A stretch of DNA of 64,000 bases from Angiostrongylus vasorum (GCA_018806985.1 JADANN010000401.1:186001-250000), one strand, 5' to 3'; counted from the stretch's first letter, positions 46,691-58,494 are shown. Notes: generated by a model not told the origin, from the letters alone. Numbers and translations are program-made.

Positions 46691-46950
46691 CTACGGCGAT
46701 GAAGCTTGTGCTGAATACATCGACTTCCCAATGTCCTGTAAAACGTTCAACATGAAATCATTGTAAAGCCGAAGCTTTTCAAAACGACTGGTCAAAGCTG
46801 GACAATACCACGAAACAGAGAACGTTTCTGTCAACAAGTTTAGCAATCTTACTTCAAGTATTTTGAGGCCGCATTCGTAGTCGTATCGAGGACTAATCAA
46901 ATTTAGTGTGGGGATCGCGAAAACTTTTGTGTTATATTCGTCTAACACGC
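46691..46950 (-). other. open frame between seipin and JAMP, unidentified
   Basis: About 88 codons (VFAIPTLNLISPRYDYECG, then TSRFEKLRLYNDFMLNV) ending in a TAG. Its upstream end abuts a SINE-B copy. A donor-like gaa/gtaaga lies inside. No family recognised. Confidence 0.25.
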
Positions 46951-46969
46951 ATTCTTCCGCTTGCTATTT

Positions 46970-47163
46970 CGGCTGGGGTTTGAAGAATTCTTCCTCATTA
47001 TAAATGCCTTAGAATGCTGGTCGAGTCGATTCTGCTTGCAATATTGGAGATAGTCGAGCTAAGGCACTCCAATGTGGATTGTAAAAGAGCGCAGAGCTGA
47101 AGAACGCGCAAAACCAGCATCCTGCTTCATGATGGACTACATCACTAACCACTCCGCTACCTC
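46970..47163 (-). mobile_element. SINE-B fragment (minus)
   Basis: cttgctatttcggctgggg, cttagaatgctggtcgagtc, and the head actaaccactccgctacc. Confidence 0.6.
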
Positions 47164-47524
47164 TCTCCATGGATGTTGATGTCGATGGTACATAGCGAAA
47201 GATCTATTGGACTTTGGGATGTAACCAATAGAAAGGTTCTTCTCAGTGTTCCAACCAAGGAATGAAAACCAATAGATGCATTGAGATGTTCTATAGTCGT
47301 TCTAACTCCAACACATTAGAGACCTACAATCAAAGCAAAGTCACCTTTGATTTCTGAAGACAATCATGGGATAGACATGAACACTAAACGATGGAAATAG
47401 TGCTAAGGTTATTGCGAAAATCAGTCTGGGAGGAAAATGTTTACGACCTTCTTCCTACATAAGGGGGGCACACTGAGCAGTTCCGCGAAGGCGCAAGGAT
47501 AAGGGAAACTGTTGTCGTCCTTAC

Positions 47525-47722
47525 ATACCTACTTGGATACTTGAACGGCCCGTTCTCACTGGTTGTGCGAACCTCAGCATATCTCCATTTTTTGGAGTTT
47601 TGTTAGTCCAGCCATTGTGTTTCCCTGGAGTCTCGAGGTCAGCCTGGCCAATGTCTGTCCCAGGTCGTCACCGCCACAGCCAGTCGCCGCCTTTGTGGAT
47701 CAGAGGGAGATTTGCATGGCGT
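47525..47722 (-). repeat. Repeat-H copy 10 (minus), truncated
   Basis: ctacttggatacttgaacgg to cagagggagatttgcatgg. Only the half with the GGCCCG-type hairpin remains. Confidence 0.85.
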
Positions 47723-47763
47723 GGTAGTGTCGTCTTCATATAGTGATCACGAAGTGCTACATC

Positions 47764-50700
47764 TCACTTGTTGTCTTTTACTAATGAATTTCTAAATCCG
47801 CCTAGTTTTCTAATTCTTCGTAGGACTATTGGAGTAGACTAAACGAAAGAAAGAACTAGTCTGTAATCAAACAGCAAAAGCTAAACAATAATTCCATTTG
47901 TCAGTGTTTCCTAGAAGTCGGAAATACCAAAAAAGAATCCATTTTTTATATTTTGAAAGAAATAAACCTAAATTCTTAAAACCTCAGGGCATAATCACGA
48001 TCAAATATTTGAATATGGAATGGTAAGATTTTATTCAAAGCTGAAAGGCGAGATGAATATACGTACCCGAAAAAAGAAGAAGCAAATAAAAATATGGAAG
48101 ACGTTAATGGCCAGTTATACAGAAAATGCCGAATTATTCCAAAACGTGCATCCACAATCAGTACAGAACTCTCAATCTTAAAGAAAGCAGTTTTACGAAA
48201 TGTATAAATTGCGAAGTTTATTTTAGTTTAAGAAGTTAGTTTAAGAAGTTTAGAATATTTCAGTCTATATTCCCAACGGTTTCCCGCCTCATCATGGGTG
48301 AGAGTTGTTCCCGGTTGTCGGGCCACAGGAAGCCTAGCTAAGAGTAAACCAATACCAGGATCCACCACCGTCCTGCTATCAAACTAGTGGCATGGTGGCA
48401 AATCTCTTTCTAATCCACAAGGGCAGCGACTGCCTGTGTTGGTGACGACATGGGGCAGACTTTCGCTAGGTTGATCTCCGGACTCCAAGGAACCACAATG
48501 GCTAAACCAGCAAAACTTCGAAAAAGAAGCGGAAATTATGCTGGGCATGCATAACCACTGAAGACAAATATCTAAGTAAGCTGGTTCAGCCTACCACATA
48601 AAGTCGAATCACCCAAAATGAGCCTACGTGTTCATCAAACCACAGATCCTTATTCAACAAAAAAATAGAATAACTGCTCAACTATACCTGTGCAAAGCGA
48701 TCTTGCAGCTGATATAAAAGCTTCGTGGAGGATTTCGTAGCGGTCTCGGTGTGGGATGTTGTTATAGGAATATCCAAAGTATTGTAGTCATAAAACAGCC
48801 CAACATAATATAATGGGAAGAAAAGCGTCCGTAAAAGCTGAACTTAAAGCTTTAAAAGCTGTAAAAAGTTGCAGAGCCGACAAAAAAGTAAGCAGAAGAA
48901 AACTATATACCATCGTAAGGAAATTTGGCTTCTTCAAATACGACAGCTTTGAATAAGTTTCCAACAGAACGTCTTTGTCGTATAAAAATATGATATTCTG
49001 GAAGACTTCAAGCTTCTGCTCGTGTCCAATATCAGCAAAACGAAGACGAATAGACAAAGCGTAGGTTACCGACGGTGAAAACAGGGACCCCTAAACAAGT
49101 GACATCAATTAATGAGCTGAAACATCGACTTTTCAGAAGGGTAGACCTAAATTTTAAGCAAAACCGTGGTTGACAGTTCTACATAAAAGGATAAAGGATG
49201 AAACTTCTCGACGTTGATCTATCCCTGAGGGATGCGCCATCCATTCGACTTCATTAAGCATCGTTGGAAGTGACTGAATGCATATCTGGTCTTTACAATG
49301 AGTTGCGGTGGGCAACTGATGTATCCAGCCAGTGCTGCTATCCTCCCAGACAGGTCTGGTAGCAATATTACGACCCCAAAGGGATGGAGGGCTTGGTGGG
49401 TCTGTGGCGCGGAAATTGATCCCATGTGTATTGCAGGGCCTCTCTGACCACTGAACTACACGCGCTCCAGCCCTACATAACATGAAAATAAACCCACAGT
49501 TTCAATTTTAACAACACGGCATCGAACAATCACCACAATTTTGCAAAGAGCTAAATATCTTTCTTATACCATGGTAGAAAAGACTTTAAAGGAGAAAGAG
49601 CCATTTTAGCGCTCTCAACGCGAGAACATCACTTCAAACATTAGACGATGCAAGATCGTTTTTATACTTCTATAAACAACCCACTGACTAGATGCCACGT
49701 CCAACATATTCCCTCTTCAGTTCCTACTACTGACCTTTAACACTGAGAATCCAATGCCCAATTCTGTGTGATGGCCATATCTTACCGACCCCAATTTTTC
49801 GCCGCACTCGTTATGAATTGAAATCAACTCGTGGCAATCGATCAGTTCACCTATTAAATAGAAATGTTGGGAACTTCCTCATCTTGAATATCATGCTAAC
49901 TTCACACCCTCTTCAAAACCACAACCATTGTTACTACAGTATCAAAAAAGCTGCTGCAATATTATTTAGTCTAACGAATAGACTTTCTAGTCCGACGCCT
50001 GGTGCACCAGTGTGTGTTGAATAAGCCACTGATTTAAGACAAAAAGTACGGCAATAAAACTCGAGGATATACGGCCGAAAATGAGATGACTTGACACCAA
50101 TTCATGTTGGCCGATCTCCACCCACGTACGAGTGGAGATCAGCACACGTGCGAATCTAAGCGTTTGTAACCGATCAAGTTAATATGTTCCTGATGAAGTG
50201 ACACGAGGTTATTAATACAACATTTATCTCACAGTGGCAATGTTTCGCCGAACTAGCTGATCAATGAGTAGTTGAAATATACAAGATTCACTGAGTAGAA
50301 GTCAAAAGAGAACTGGCTTCCACTTTTGGATACTAAAAATAAAAATACTAAAAAATAAAATAAGAAAAGTCGCAAAAGCGCTTATTTCAAAAAGCGGAGC
50401 CTAAACTGAATAACCAAGTAACAAAAACATACTTGTACATTATCTCTAATAATCTTTTAGGTATAAAGGTATTAGTGAAGAAAACGTACCAAACGGTCAG
50501 TAACGCACATGATGAAGAAAAGAAAGGAGGGCTTAATTTAGCGCGGCAACCATCCACATTTAATTATACCGAAACGGTGGAAACTTTGCGTAGACTTGAA
50601 AATTTAAAAGAAAATATGAGAAGTAATGCCCTATGTAGCAGATGAAAATGAAATGATTTTCTTTTTGTCCTGAAACAACCACACTCACTTTACCTGAGTT

Positions 50701-53390
50701 CTATACGGACTTTTTCATTTAATAGAAATGAGGGGACGACACAAAAAGCATAGAACAGTTAAAGAGCTGTTCGACATAGAGATGAAATCTAGCTTTTGTG
50801 TTTTCTACTGAAAATATGGAATCCCTCGCGTAGTTAGTTCATTTCTAAACTTCATCGCTAATACCATCATTAACGTCATTTCATTTTAAAGGCAGTTTAG
50901 TACGAAGATTTCTAACGAAGTGGAGACGAAATTTGAATTTTCAATATTTCTGATGGGGAAGCATTGCGCTGTGGTTTGTGATGCAGCCCATCGAGAATCA
51001 AGTTGCTGGTCTAACCCACCACCCTAACGCTTTCCAATCCACGTGGGATCGTCTTAGCAGGACTACCTCCAAGATTGCAAGGAGAATCGACTCTAACAGC
51101 ATTCCGCGACACTCGTAATGAAGGCGAAATCCTCAAGCAACAGCCGGAATAACACGCGAAATGTTCGAAGCCATTTGTGAACGATGAATGCGAAGAAAAC
51201 GAATCGAATCGAAGAAGTGCTGGGATCTGCACACGATATGTGATGTCAAGTTATGTAAAAAAAAAATTTCCAATGCAAGTACAGTGGTGGCAAATGGCAA
51301 CATACTGGGGAACACCATCATGTACTTCTGGACGAAACCTGCTTGTTCAATTGCACTCATGTTGGATACTGAAGTTAAGACGTCGAAAAGAAAGTAGCAG
51401 GTAGAATATGTTCCGCGGCGTTATACTGTAGGAGACACTCCATGCATGACAATATCGATGGAGCGATCGATAAAGCCGGCAGCATTTTCAGCGTTGGTCT
51501 GCTAAGAACGCAGTGGAGTGCTCCCTGTCTTCTTCAGTACATCTTTGACGTCATGCATGCAGCTCATTGCCTCCTGCGAACAGGTAATAAGTCGTACGCC
51601 ATGAATTCTTGCCTGTAGACAAAGCTGGAACAGTTAAGTAACGTGTTCTCAGTGATGAAGGAATTCCGGAACCAAACCTTTTCTCCAGGAACTCATCTAT
51701 TACGTATTTCTGAAGTCCAAATGCAGTTGACCGACCTTCCCACATATAGATTCCGTCACCGCTCTTACCACCAGGATAATCATATCCCTATGTTAATTTT
51801 TCATTCGGCGCCAATTACCACTTTTTACAGTAGGGTATGATGTGGAATACAGCCATTATGATGCTGAGATATTTGCAAGACTTGGACCCCAGGCCCCATC
51901 GAACCTGTAATTAGCCTTTCTTAAAGAAAAAAAAAAACAAAAGACTGTGAAGAAAACTGAATGAGAGAAAGGCAAAGCAAAGGGCCTCAGTGGTGCAGAG
52001 GGGTAGCACGTGAGCCCCCGGAAAGAGTAATCGTCGGTTCAAATCTGGCCTGGGGTCCAATTTTTGCAAATATCTCGGCACATAGTGGTTCTGTCTCAAA
52101 CCATATTCTTGATTAGTGGTCATATCTTGATCGTGAAGTTCCTGTATAAATCATGAAGAATATCTACGTAAAACTTGTCCTGACTGACCAACATTCTGGT
52201 AGACGCGTATGTCTCAAGTGAATTCGAGGACACCAATTCGATGGAAGTGGAACATAGCGCTGAATGATCTGACATTACTTCACTAAGCTTGGTAACATTA
52301 TGGCTTTGACAAGTCGTAGAGGGCCTTCCTTGAAACGCTCCCTACTTGTGTGACCTCTCCTACCTGATGATCTGTCGAATCCTGTTGAAGATAACTTGAA
52401 CAAGGAATTTTAAACACAGACTTACAGCGTAATGATGAAATGATTTCATGACCTGCTAATTTTGTGGCTACGGTAGTGAAATGTCCAGAAACTATAGCAT
52501 GTCTCGACCTTTTCGTATTCCAACGTAACTGACGGAAAGGAACAAATGCCATGAAGATCATCACTACATGTTTGAAACGACAGATTCAGTTCAATCTCAC
52601 TCCTAGTTGATGATGGAAGCGCTGCACTTCTGGAAAGAAATGAAGCTGAATCGCAAAACACTTACCACGCTCATAAAGATTTTTGCATGTTGTCATGGGA
52701 TTCCATACGTAAACTAGTTAAAGCATATGGACTTAAAGACTCTTAACGTTTGCAGTAAAACAAAAAACAAGCAAACAAACGTTTTTTCTCACTGCTGAAC
52801 GACTGTTTTCTTCCGTTCAGTGAATACCACCTCCCAGTGGATAACCGCCTCATCGTGGCTAGAAGGTGTTCCTGGGTGTCGCGCTGCGATGTACAGCAGG
52901 GGAATTCGTCCTCGCAGCAAGGTCTCCCAAGCCGAGTCCACCGTTTCCACGAGGAAGACCAGCTAAGAGTAAACCGACACGAGGATCCACCATTAACCTG
53001 CTATCAAACTAGTTGCATGGTGCAAATCTGATCCACAAGGGCGGCGACTGCCTGTGGTGGTGACGACATGGGGCAGACTTTGGCCTGGCAGACCTCGGTA
53101 CTCCAGGGAACCACGATGGCTAAACCAGTAAAACTCCGAAAACATGAAAATTATGCTGGGGCCCGCACAACCAATGAGGACGGCCCACCCAACCATCCAA
53201 GTAAGTAAGTGAACAACAACGATAAAACGATAACGAACCTTATAAGTAGAGGTGTGAGAGCTGCAATGAAAAACGCCAGACTAAAGTGAGTGAAGAGCAA
53301 CACAGCAGTATGCAGTGGATTGGCATCCTTGGATAGAGAAGACAAGCGCTCCAGTTGAACACGAGCCTTTCCTACTAACGAAAACGACAT
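47764..53390 (-). CDS. seip-1: seipin, ER lipid-droplet biogenesis protein, complete
   Basis: ER membrane scaffold at ER-lipid droplet contacts. Exons 53239-53390, 52509-52629, 48911-49090, 48688-48837, 48063-48176 and 47764-47838 close in phase to 263 aa. TM1 is LFTHFSLAFFIAALTPLL. The lumenal domain has the family signature CSDDLHGICSFPSV, then SPSVTYALSIRLRFADI, a short LGMF-like edge (KLEVFQNIIFLYD), LKKPNFLTMLLRTLFF and PLYYVGLFYDY. It ends IESSVLIVDARFGIIRHFL before TM2 (YNWPLTSSIFLFASSFFG) and a basic tail (VLRRIRKLGGFRNS). Exon 2 is cut at aag/gtcgag and exon 5 at tac/gtatat; those two donors are chosen by phase and homology. An in-frame acceptor 33 nt before the ATG suggests trans-splicing. 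Intron 2 is 3.4 kb. Confidence 0.92.
48268..48582 (+). repeat. Repeat-H copy 11 (plus), internally deleted, in seipin intron 4
   Basis: ttcccaacggtttcccgcc, a jump of about 80 bp after gttgtcgggcca, then aggaagcctagctaagagta and onwards, ending atatctaagtaagc. Confidence 0.85.
49186..49470 (-). mobile_element. SINE-A copy 15 (minus), in seipin intron 2
   Basis: aaaaggataaaggatgaaac to ccactgaactacacgcgctc. Full length and same sense as seipin. Confidence 0.92.
50433..50645 (+). other. candidate terminal exon on the plus strand within seipin intron 2
   Basis: A strong acceptor (aatcttttag/g at about 50460) opens a frame of about 58 codons: KKTYQTVSNAHDEEKKGGLN, then TETVETLRRLENLKENMRS, ending in TGA. 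It is charged and helical. Could be a nested gene on the opposite strand. Partner exons were not found. Confidence 0.35.
51000..51245 (+). mobile_element. SINE-B copy (plus), 5' part degraded
   Basis: gaaatcctcaagcaacagccgg-like block, gatgaatgcgaagaaaacg and tail gaagtgctgggatctgcac. Confidence 0.6.
51246..51370 (+). repeat. segment shared with 43230-43375
   Basis: actggggaacaccatcatgt and cctgcttgttcaattgcac match the JAMP intron 2 segment. It directly follows a SINE-B tail here. Confidence 0.4.
51540..51790 (-). other. open frame in seipin intron 2, possibly a relic
   Basis: The minus strand reads GGKSGDGIYMWEGRSTAFGL and continues for about 75 codons to a stop. An overlapping frame after an acceptor (gttcgcag) reads EAMSCMHDVKDVLKKTGSTP. 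It may be the remains of a transposed or processed gene. No family recognised. Confidence 0.25.
51832..52110. repeat. Foldback-T element with intact tRNA-like unit, in seipin intron 2
   Basis: Left arm gtatgatgtggaatacagcc; right arm ends gcaaatatctcggcac then gtggttctgtctcaaacc. The right arm holds cctcagtggtgcagagggg (A-box-like, 51991-52001) and ggttcaaatct (52036-52046, B box) with flanking ggcct/ggcctgggg. The left arm has been shortened and carries an A-run near 51930. Confidence 0.82.
52829..53208 (+). repeat. Repeat-H copy 12 (plus), in seipin intron 1
   Basis: cacctcccagtggataaccg to ccatccaagtaagtaagtg. Full length, with several tail units. Confidence 0.87.
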
Positions 53391-53423
53391 TCTACATTTG
53401 GAAATCGTTCGTAATCTTTTGGG

Positions 53424-53433
53424 CTGAAAGAAA
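53424..53433 (-). promoter_or_regulatory. putative trans-splice acceptor of seipin
   Basis: The minus strand reads ttttctttcag/ccc, 33 nt before the ATG at 53390. An upstream coding exon with a matching phase was not found. Confidence 0.5.
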
Positions 53434-53574
53434 AAGAACAATTCACCACACCAATCGTCATTTAACTCTGGGTAGTAATAACCAATACCTTTTCGGCTTG
53501 CTAAGCTCGACCTCTTGGTAGCTTAGTAATCTAAGAAAAAAAAATCAATAATCCACTGTTCTCCTGATCAGCAA

Positions 53575-53955
53575 ACACCAGATTGTTAATTTATTCTTTA
53601 CTTATAAATAAGTCGACGTTTCGGCAGATTTCGCCCTCCTCAGAGCCTGGAAAGCTCAAGTTGACTGCAATCTACCCAGACGAACACCTTCATAACTAAA
53701 CGGAGAAAGTACTAAGCAAGAAAAGGCGACGAAAATGATTGAAATCTTGATTTAGTGTTTTCTCTGTTTGGTTATGGAGGTGTTTGGCTAGGTACAGCAG
53801 TCAACTTGACCTTTCCAGGCTCTGAGGAAAGGGAAATCTACCGAAACGTCAGCTTCATCGCAATGAAGAGGGGAACAATACCTCGAGCTTGCTCAACAAG
53901 AATATAAAGATTTACTTTATCAATGCCGAGGTTAACAGAAAGTCGACCGCGGAAA
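53575..53955. repeat. inverted pair of Penelope terminal repeats upstream of seipin
   Basis: The left arm (minus) has CTGAGGA, a GGC/GCC stem and GAAACGTC at about 53609-53650, but its stem I is broken. The right arm (plus) holds the complete motif at 53818-53854 and closes with caatgccgaggttaacag. Confidence 0.8.
53818..53854 (+). ncRNA. candidate minimal hammerhead ribozyme
   Basis: GGCT (53818-53821), CTGAGGA (53822-53828), stem II about 53829-53842, GAAA (53843-53846), CGTC (53847-53850), AGCT (53851-53854). The core is complete. Stem II is weak (two or three pairs). Confidence 0.5.
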
Positions 53956-54297
53956 AAAAAAACGATATCCACGGGAAACGTCTTTCTGGAAAACAGACGA
54001 AATCCACAACACCTTCTCTATCGCCTGTTGTTCCTCAGAGCAGCATCGACGGACTTTTATTGGCCATGGAGCGCCAAATTCAATCCCATTCTTTCTACTG
54101 CTTTACTCGTAATTGGCTCGTTAATTGTGAATATTCAACGAAAGTCATTTCATACCTGAAGACGAAACACCTGTAGGAACTAACCGGCTCCGTTGGTTTG
54201 AGGTTGTACAGGTATACCTTCATTCCCTCAATGATGAATGTTTTTATTCGAACATTAACTATGACTGCTTACAAGTGTTCTGTGGAGGTTTGAACCT

Positions 54298-54624
54298 GCT
54301 TACTTGGATACTTGGATGGCCCGTCTTCGGCAGTACTGCGGGCTCCAGCGTAGTTTCCATTTTTTCGAAGTTTGACTGATTTAGCTATTGTGGTTCTCAG
54401 AAGTCCTGAGGTCAGCCTAGCCAAAATCTGCCACAGATGGTCAGCACCACAGAAGGTCCCCGCTCTTGTGGTTCAGAGGGAGATTTCCACCATGCGACTG
54501 GTTTGATACCAGGACGGTGGTGGATCCTGGTACTGGTTTACTCCTAGCTGGGCTTCCTGTTGGAACCACCGGACCTTCCAGGAACACCTTCCAGCCACGA
54601 TGAGGCGGTAAACCGTTGGGAGGC
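54298..54624 (-). repeat. Repeat-H copy 13 (minus)
   Basis: cttacttggatacttggatg to cgatgaggcggtaaaccgttg. A deletion removes the part between ggaaccaccggac and cttccaggaac. The hairpin ataccaggacggtggtgg-atcctggtact is intact. Confidence 0.87.
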
Positions 54625-55299
54625 GAATTTTTGACGGAAACTAGAATAAGAATCCGCTATTGAAATAGTTTCAGTGGGCTGATGTTTCGAATAGGACATC
54701 GACTTTTGCGTCATGTTGCAGCAAGGTGTAAAATTAATGGTGAAGCTCATATATTTGCTGCTCTGTCGCATAACTCATTGGGATGTTTTTGCCGTCAGGA
54801 CCGAAAACTTAATATAAGGTACTTTTTTATAATGTTTATTATCCGTCCTTCTGCCTTAAATGGAGATTAAGTTAGGGTTAACAGAATTGCTGTGCGCAGC
54901 TATCCAAATGGCGCCTAACAAACAAACACTTTACAAGAATCTCTGGGGACCTCCTAAGAAGAATATTTATAGTAGGAAGCCAATCTAGGTTCACAGGAGT
55001 TCGATATGTAGAGCAGGGTTTGGTTCCGTAATGTAGGCTGACGGCTATTAAATGGCAGAATTAGCATGGAATCTGGTGAACAAGCGCCTGGCCAGAGGCT
55101 CTGTCGACCTCTTTAGAAAAGTATGTATTGATGGATATGAAGTTAATGTTCATAGCAAACGACTGAGGAACACGTCAATTCGTGTCTATGGCATCGAGTA
55201 GTTGCCTAGGGTCTCGGTTTTTTACCTTGTTTCCTAGCTTCGTACCGTGTGTTAGCGATTTTATCGAGCTGAGGCTGTAGTAGTGATCATAAGGTTTAA
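54625..55299. other. no firm gene
   Basis: A plus-strand frame at 54682-54870 (MFRIGHRLLRHVAARCKI) has no splice support. No family repeat. Confidence 0.3.
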
Positions 55300-55415
55300 C
55301 TTTTTATTCACCGCCCACCATTTTCCCTCGGAAAGGGCAATCGTGGGTTCGAATCTGGCTTGAGATCCATGTTTCGGGAATATCTCAGCATCACTGTGGT
55401 TGCATCTGAGCGATA
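55300..55415. repeat. Foldback-T single right arm
   Basis: ctcggaaagggcaatcgtg, B box ggttcgaatct (55346-55356, one base from the tRNA consensus), gaatatctcagcatcactg and gtggttgcatctgag. Confidence 0.75.
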
Positions 55416-56046
55416 TTTTTTATTCTTATTAAATATTTTTAGGTTCTTTACTTGGTGCTACTATCAAGCGATACTATTAGAACTGCATCGATTGACTGTA
55501 ATTGAACTGCTTAGCAGTTCTGGCAAGTTTAGTCTGTCCATGGGCCACGGGTACCAATAGAGTCCATAGTTTTTGGTGTTGATAATAGATTTCTAGTCTT
55601 TGTGAAATTGCCAGATGTTCATTTTAAAGCGATAGAAGTCTTTACCAGTTTAGTTTGCGCAGTTCAGGTTAGGATTGTGGACCTTTTCTTATGTGGTTTT
55701 GTAGGATCTTGTAGCTAATTTTTTGATTCTCAGAAGGAAGCAACGTAGTTTAGGTCACGTAGAACATCATCTCAACTTGTTAAAGGCACTGAGGCTCTCA
55801 CAAACAAAAGGCTGTCATCACATTTGGAAAGTGGAAGATATAAATTCTGGACTATACCAAATGCTTTATGTGTTGGAAGGTACTGTTAGTTTATTTCGTA
55901 GGTTCTGTAAAATATAACTAGCCAAGAAGCAATACGAAATGTGTTTCTTAGGCTTACCACTTAAGGTTTACTGCATCGTAGCATTAGAAAAGCGCCACTG
56001 AGTTGTCTTAAATCTCCTTTTATACAGTAAAACATAGATAAACTGT
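55416..56046. other. no recognised feature
   Basis: AT-rich. Short plus-strand frames only; no repeat family recognised. Confidence 0.35.
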
Positions 56047-56322
56047 GGGCACGCGTAGCGCAGTGATCGGTAGCGCCCTGAAATACAGACGGGGTCGATC
56101 TCCGCGCCCCCAGGTCCACCATGCCTGTCATTCTTCCGGGATCGGCGGATTGATACCAGAATTGTCTGGGTGGATAGCAGTGGCTCGATACATCGAGAGG
56201 CCACGGCTAGTCATTGTAAATGCCAGATATGCATTCAATCACTCCAGCGATGCTTAATGAAGTCGATTGCATGGTGCATCCTTCAGAGATTAATCGACGC
56301 CGAGAGTTTTATGCTTTATAGC
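56047..56322 (+). mobile_element. SINE-A copy 16
   Basis: Head gcacgcgtagcgcagtgatc, ggggtcgatctcc, body, and tail gagagttttatgctttat. Confidence 0.9.
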
Positions 56323-56870
56323 TAAACCGTCTTCTCGTCTTGTCTTTCTTAGCGTATCTTGAAGTGATTTGCTTCCATTTCTTTCTTAGAGGGGTGGTTT
56401 AGCTCCATGTGTAGACTCATTTTTGAATATTCATCTTCTGTAATGTAATCTGATAGTAATACTTCAGTCCTGCTTAGGATCGTTGTGACTCCTGTTGTTG
56501 GTTACTTCGTTATTCAACATGATTTCCCAGTTGCTTTCGGACTCTTCGTGGTGGCTGGGCTGACGGATATGGTGGGTCTTCTATAGTTTCTACTACTAAT
56601 CTCGTCCTAGTTGTATTTTCTAATGCTTGTCGGTAGAAGTTGTACTAGCAACCTCGGGAAGCCTATGCTATTATTATCTAGACGGGAAGAGCTCTTTTTA
56701 AGCTAGACGGCCTTATCGCAAGGAATGTGCCTGGGCAAAAGTCGCTTTTTGGCTCAGTTCTAGATCCAATCTCAGACAAATTACTTGTAAGTGTGATGTT
56801 CATCACATTGAGTTATGTAGCGATTATTCCATGTGAGTTTTTTTTTGAAACTTCTTGTTCGCTAATAATA
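56323..56870. other. no recognised feature
   Basis: No gene or repeat family recognised. Confidence 0.35.
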
Positions 56871-57215
56871 CTTACTTGTATTTACTTGGTACTTTGATGG
56901 CCCATCTTCACTAGTTCTAGCGTCCCCAGCATAATTTCTGTTTCCTTGGAGTTTTGCTAGTTTTGCCAGTGTGGTTCCCTAGAGTGCCGAGATCAGCCTA
57001 GCCAAAATGTGCCCCAGGTCGTCACCAGCACAGGCAGTCACCGCTCTTGTGGTTCACAGAGAAACTTGCCCCCATGCAGCTAGCTTGATACCAGGACGGT
57101 GGTGGATCCTGGGATTGGTTTACTTTTAGCCAGGCTTCCCGATGGAAACGCCTTACTCCTTCTCAGCTTGGGAGGTGGGGAGAATGAATCCCCCCGCTGT
57201 ACGTTGTAGCCTGGT
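56871..57215 (-). repeat. Repeat-H copy 14 (minus)
   Basis: tacttggtactttgatggcc to gctgtacgttgtagcctgg. Ends about 60 bp short of the family end. Confidence 0.86.
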
Positions 57216-57260
57216 TCGTCATTATGCATACACCGGTAGTCATACAATACTAATATAACC

Positions 57261-57536
57261 ATGTATGTTTGCTATTATTTCGTAAGAGTATTGCACCATT
57301 CCTTGATTATAGCTGTGGTACATGTTCTCGCTTCCCAAAGGTGTGATTTTTTAAAGGCCCTGAAAAACCAATACGTCAATCTAGAAAAATGTGTTAATGA
57401 GGAGCACAGACCAGTAAAACTTACGATTCATTTTCTATATCCGACTGCCTCATCTTTCCTATTTAGGGCAGCTAACTGCTGTTGTTTTAATGCGGGATTT
57501 ATGTCTAATTGTGGGTGGTTTCTACAAAAGATATAG
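57261..57536 (+). other. possible short exon, unidentified
   Basis: After an acceptor-like cttcccaaag, a plus frame reads CDFLKALKNQYVNLEKCV and continues to a donor-like cca/gtaaaa. Weak evidence and no family assigned. Confidence 0.2.
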
Positions 57537-58494
57537 GAATTTAGAACCACCGTATTCATTTAAACGGTTCTTTGATCCTGAGGTGTCGTCTATGCAGGTC
57601 ATTCCTACTCGAATGAGCAAGGTCTGTTGAAATGTTCCATTGACACCGTCTTTTACTTGTCAACGACTTTTTCTTTTAATTCGGTTTCTTAGGTGAACAC
57701 AGTTCTGCAACTGTCTTTGATCGCCAGCTCTCTTGCAATTTCTGTCTTCAATCTTGGTGAACTGTTCACATCGGTCTCTGTGGGACTATGCTGGACCACC
57801 GCTTTTACCACCATTTACTCAGGGCTACAATACGTTAGCGGAGAAGCGTTGAGAAGAATTTGAGGAGAAGCCCTTGTCTTATCCCTATATGAATGAAACT
57901 ACCATTTCTTTTGTGCCCATCGACTTTCTTAGGTGCCTGAACGCAACTGTTGAGAACTCATTCCTAGATTTCAAGGCAACTTCTCCACTCCATATTTTCA
58001 TCCTTTCAAATTGTCCAAGCAGTACAAATTTGCTGGCTATTTGAGTGACTTCTGTTGATAATGTTCTCTTACACCATTATTGATCTAAAATAAGGGCTAT
58101 ATTGGCATGGATTGTAGTTTGGCTTGACTTGAACAGCGTCTTACAATTTTAATCCTCGTTGTTATTTTTGGATTCAAACCGCGAACTTCCTCCTACCTTC
58201 CCTTCAGAAGCCTAAGCCAAATTAAACTACGTCCAAATTTTTCTAACAGAAAAAAATAAACTGATAACTAGTTGCAGTATAAACTAACGGTTCCTAAATG
58301 TTAAGCCAATTAAATTTCTATGTTGGTGTTCTAAGTTCTTAAGCTGTTATACTAATTGTTCCTTGATCCATGCAGTTTTCTGCTCTCTATTCAACTGGTT
58401 TTGATTTCACAGCAATAAATTTATATACAGCATCTTCCAGGGGTATAGAAATACTTGACAGGCATCCGTTTCTATAGTATGTTTGGTGAAGTTA
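57537..58494. other. 3' flank of the DHRS4-like gene
   Basis: No recognised repeat or exon. Confidence 0.35.

Noticed and set aside
52453..52508. Longer version of seipin exon 2 ending agcag/gtcatg
   Set aside because: It leaves phase 2 and cannot join the next exon. The donor at aag/gtcgag keeps phase 0 and the family spacing after CSFP.
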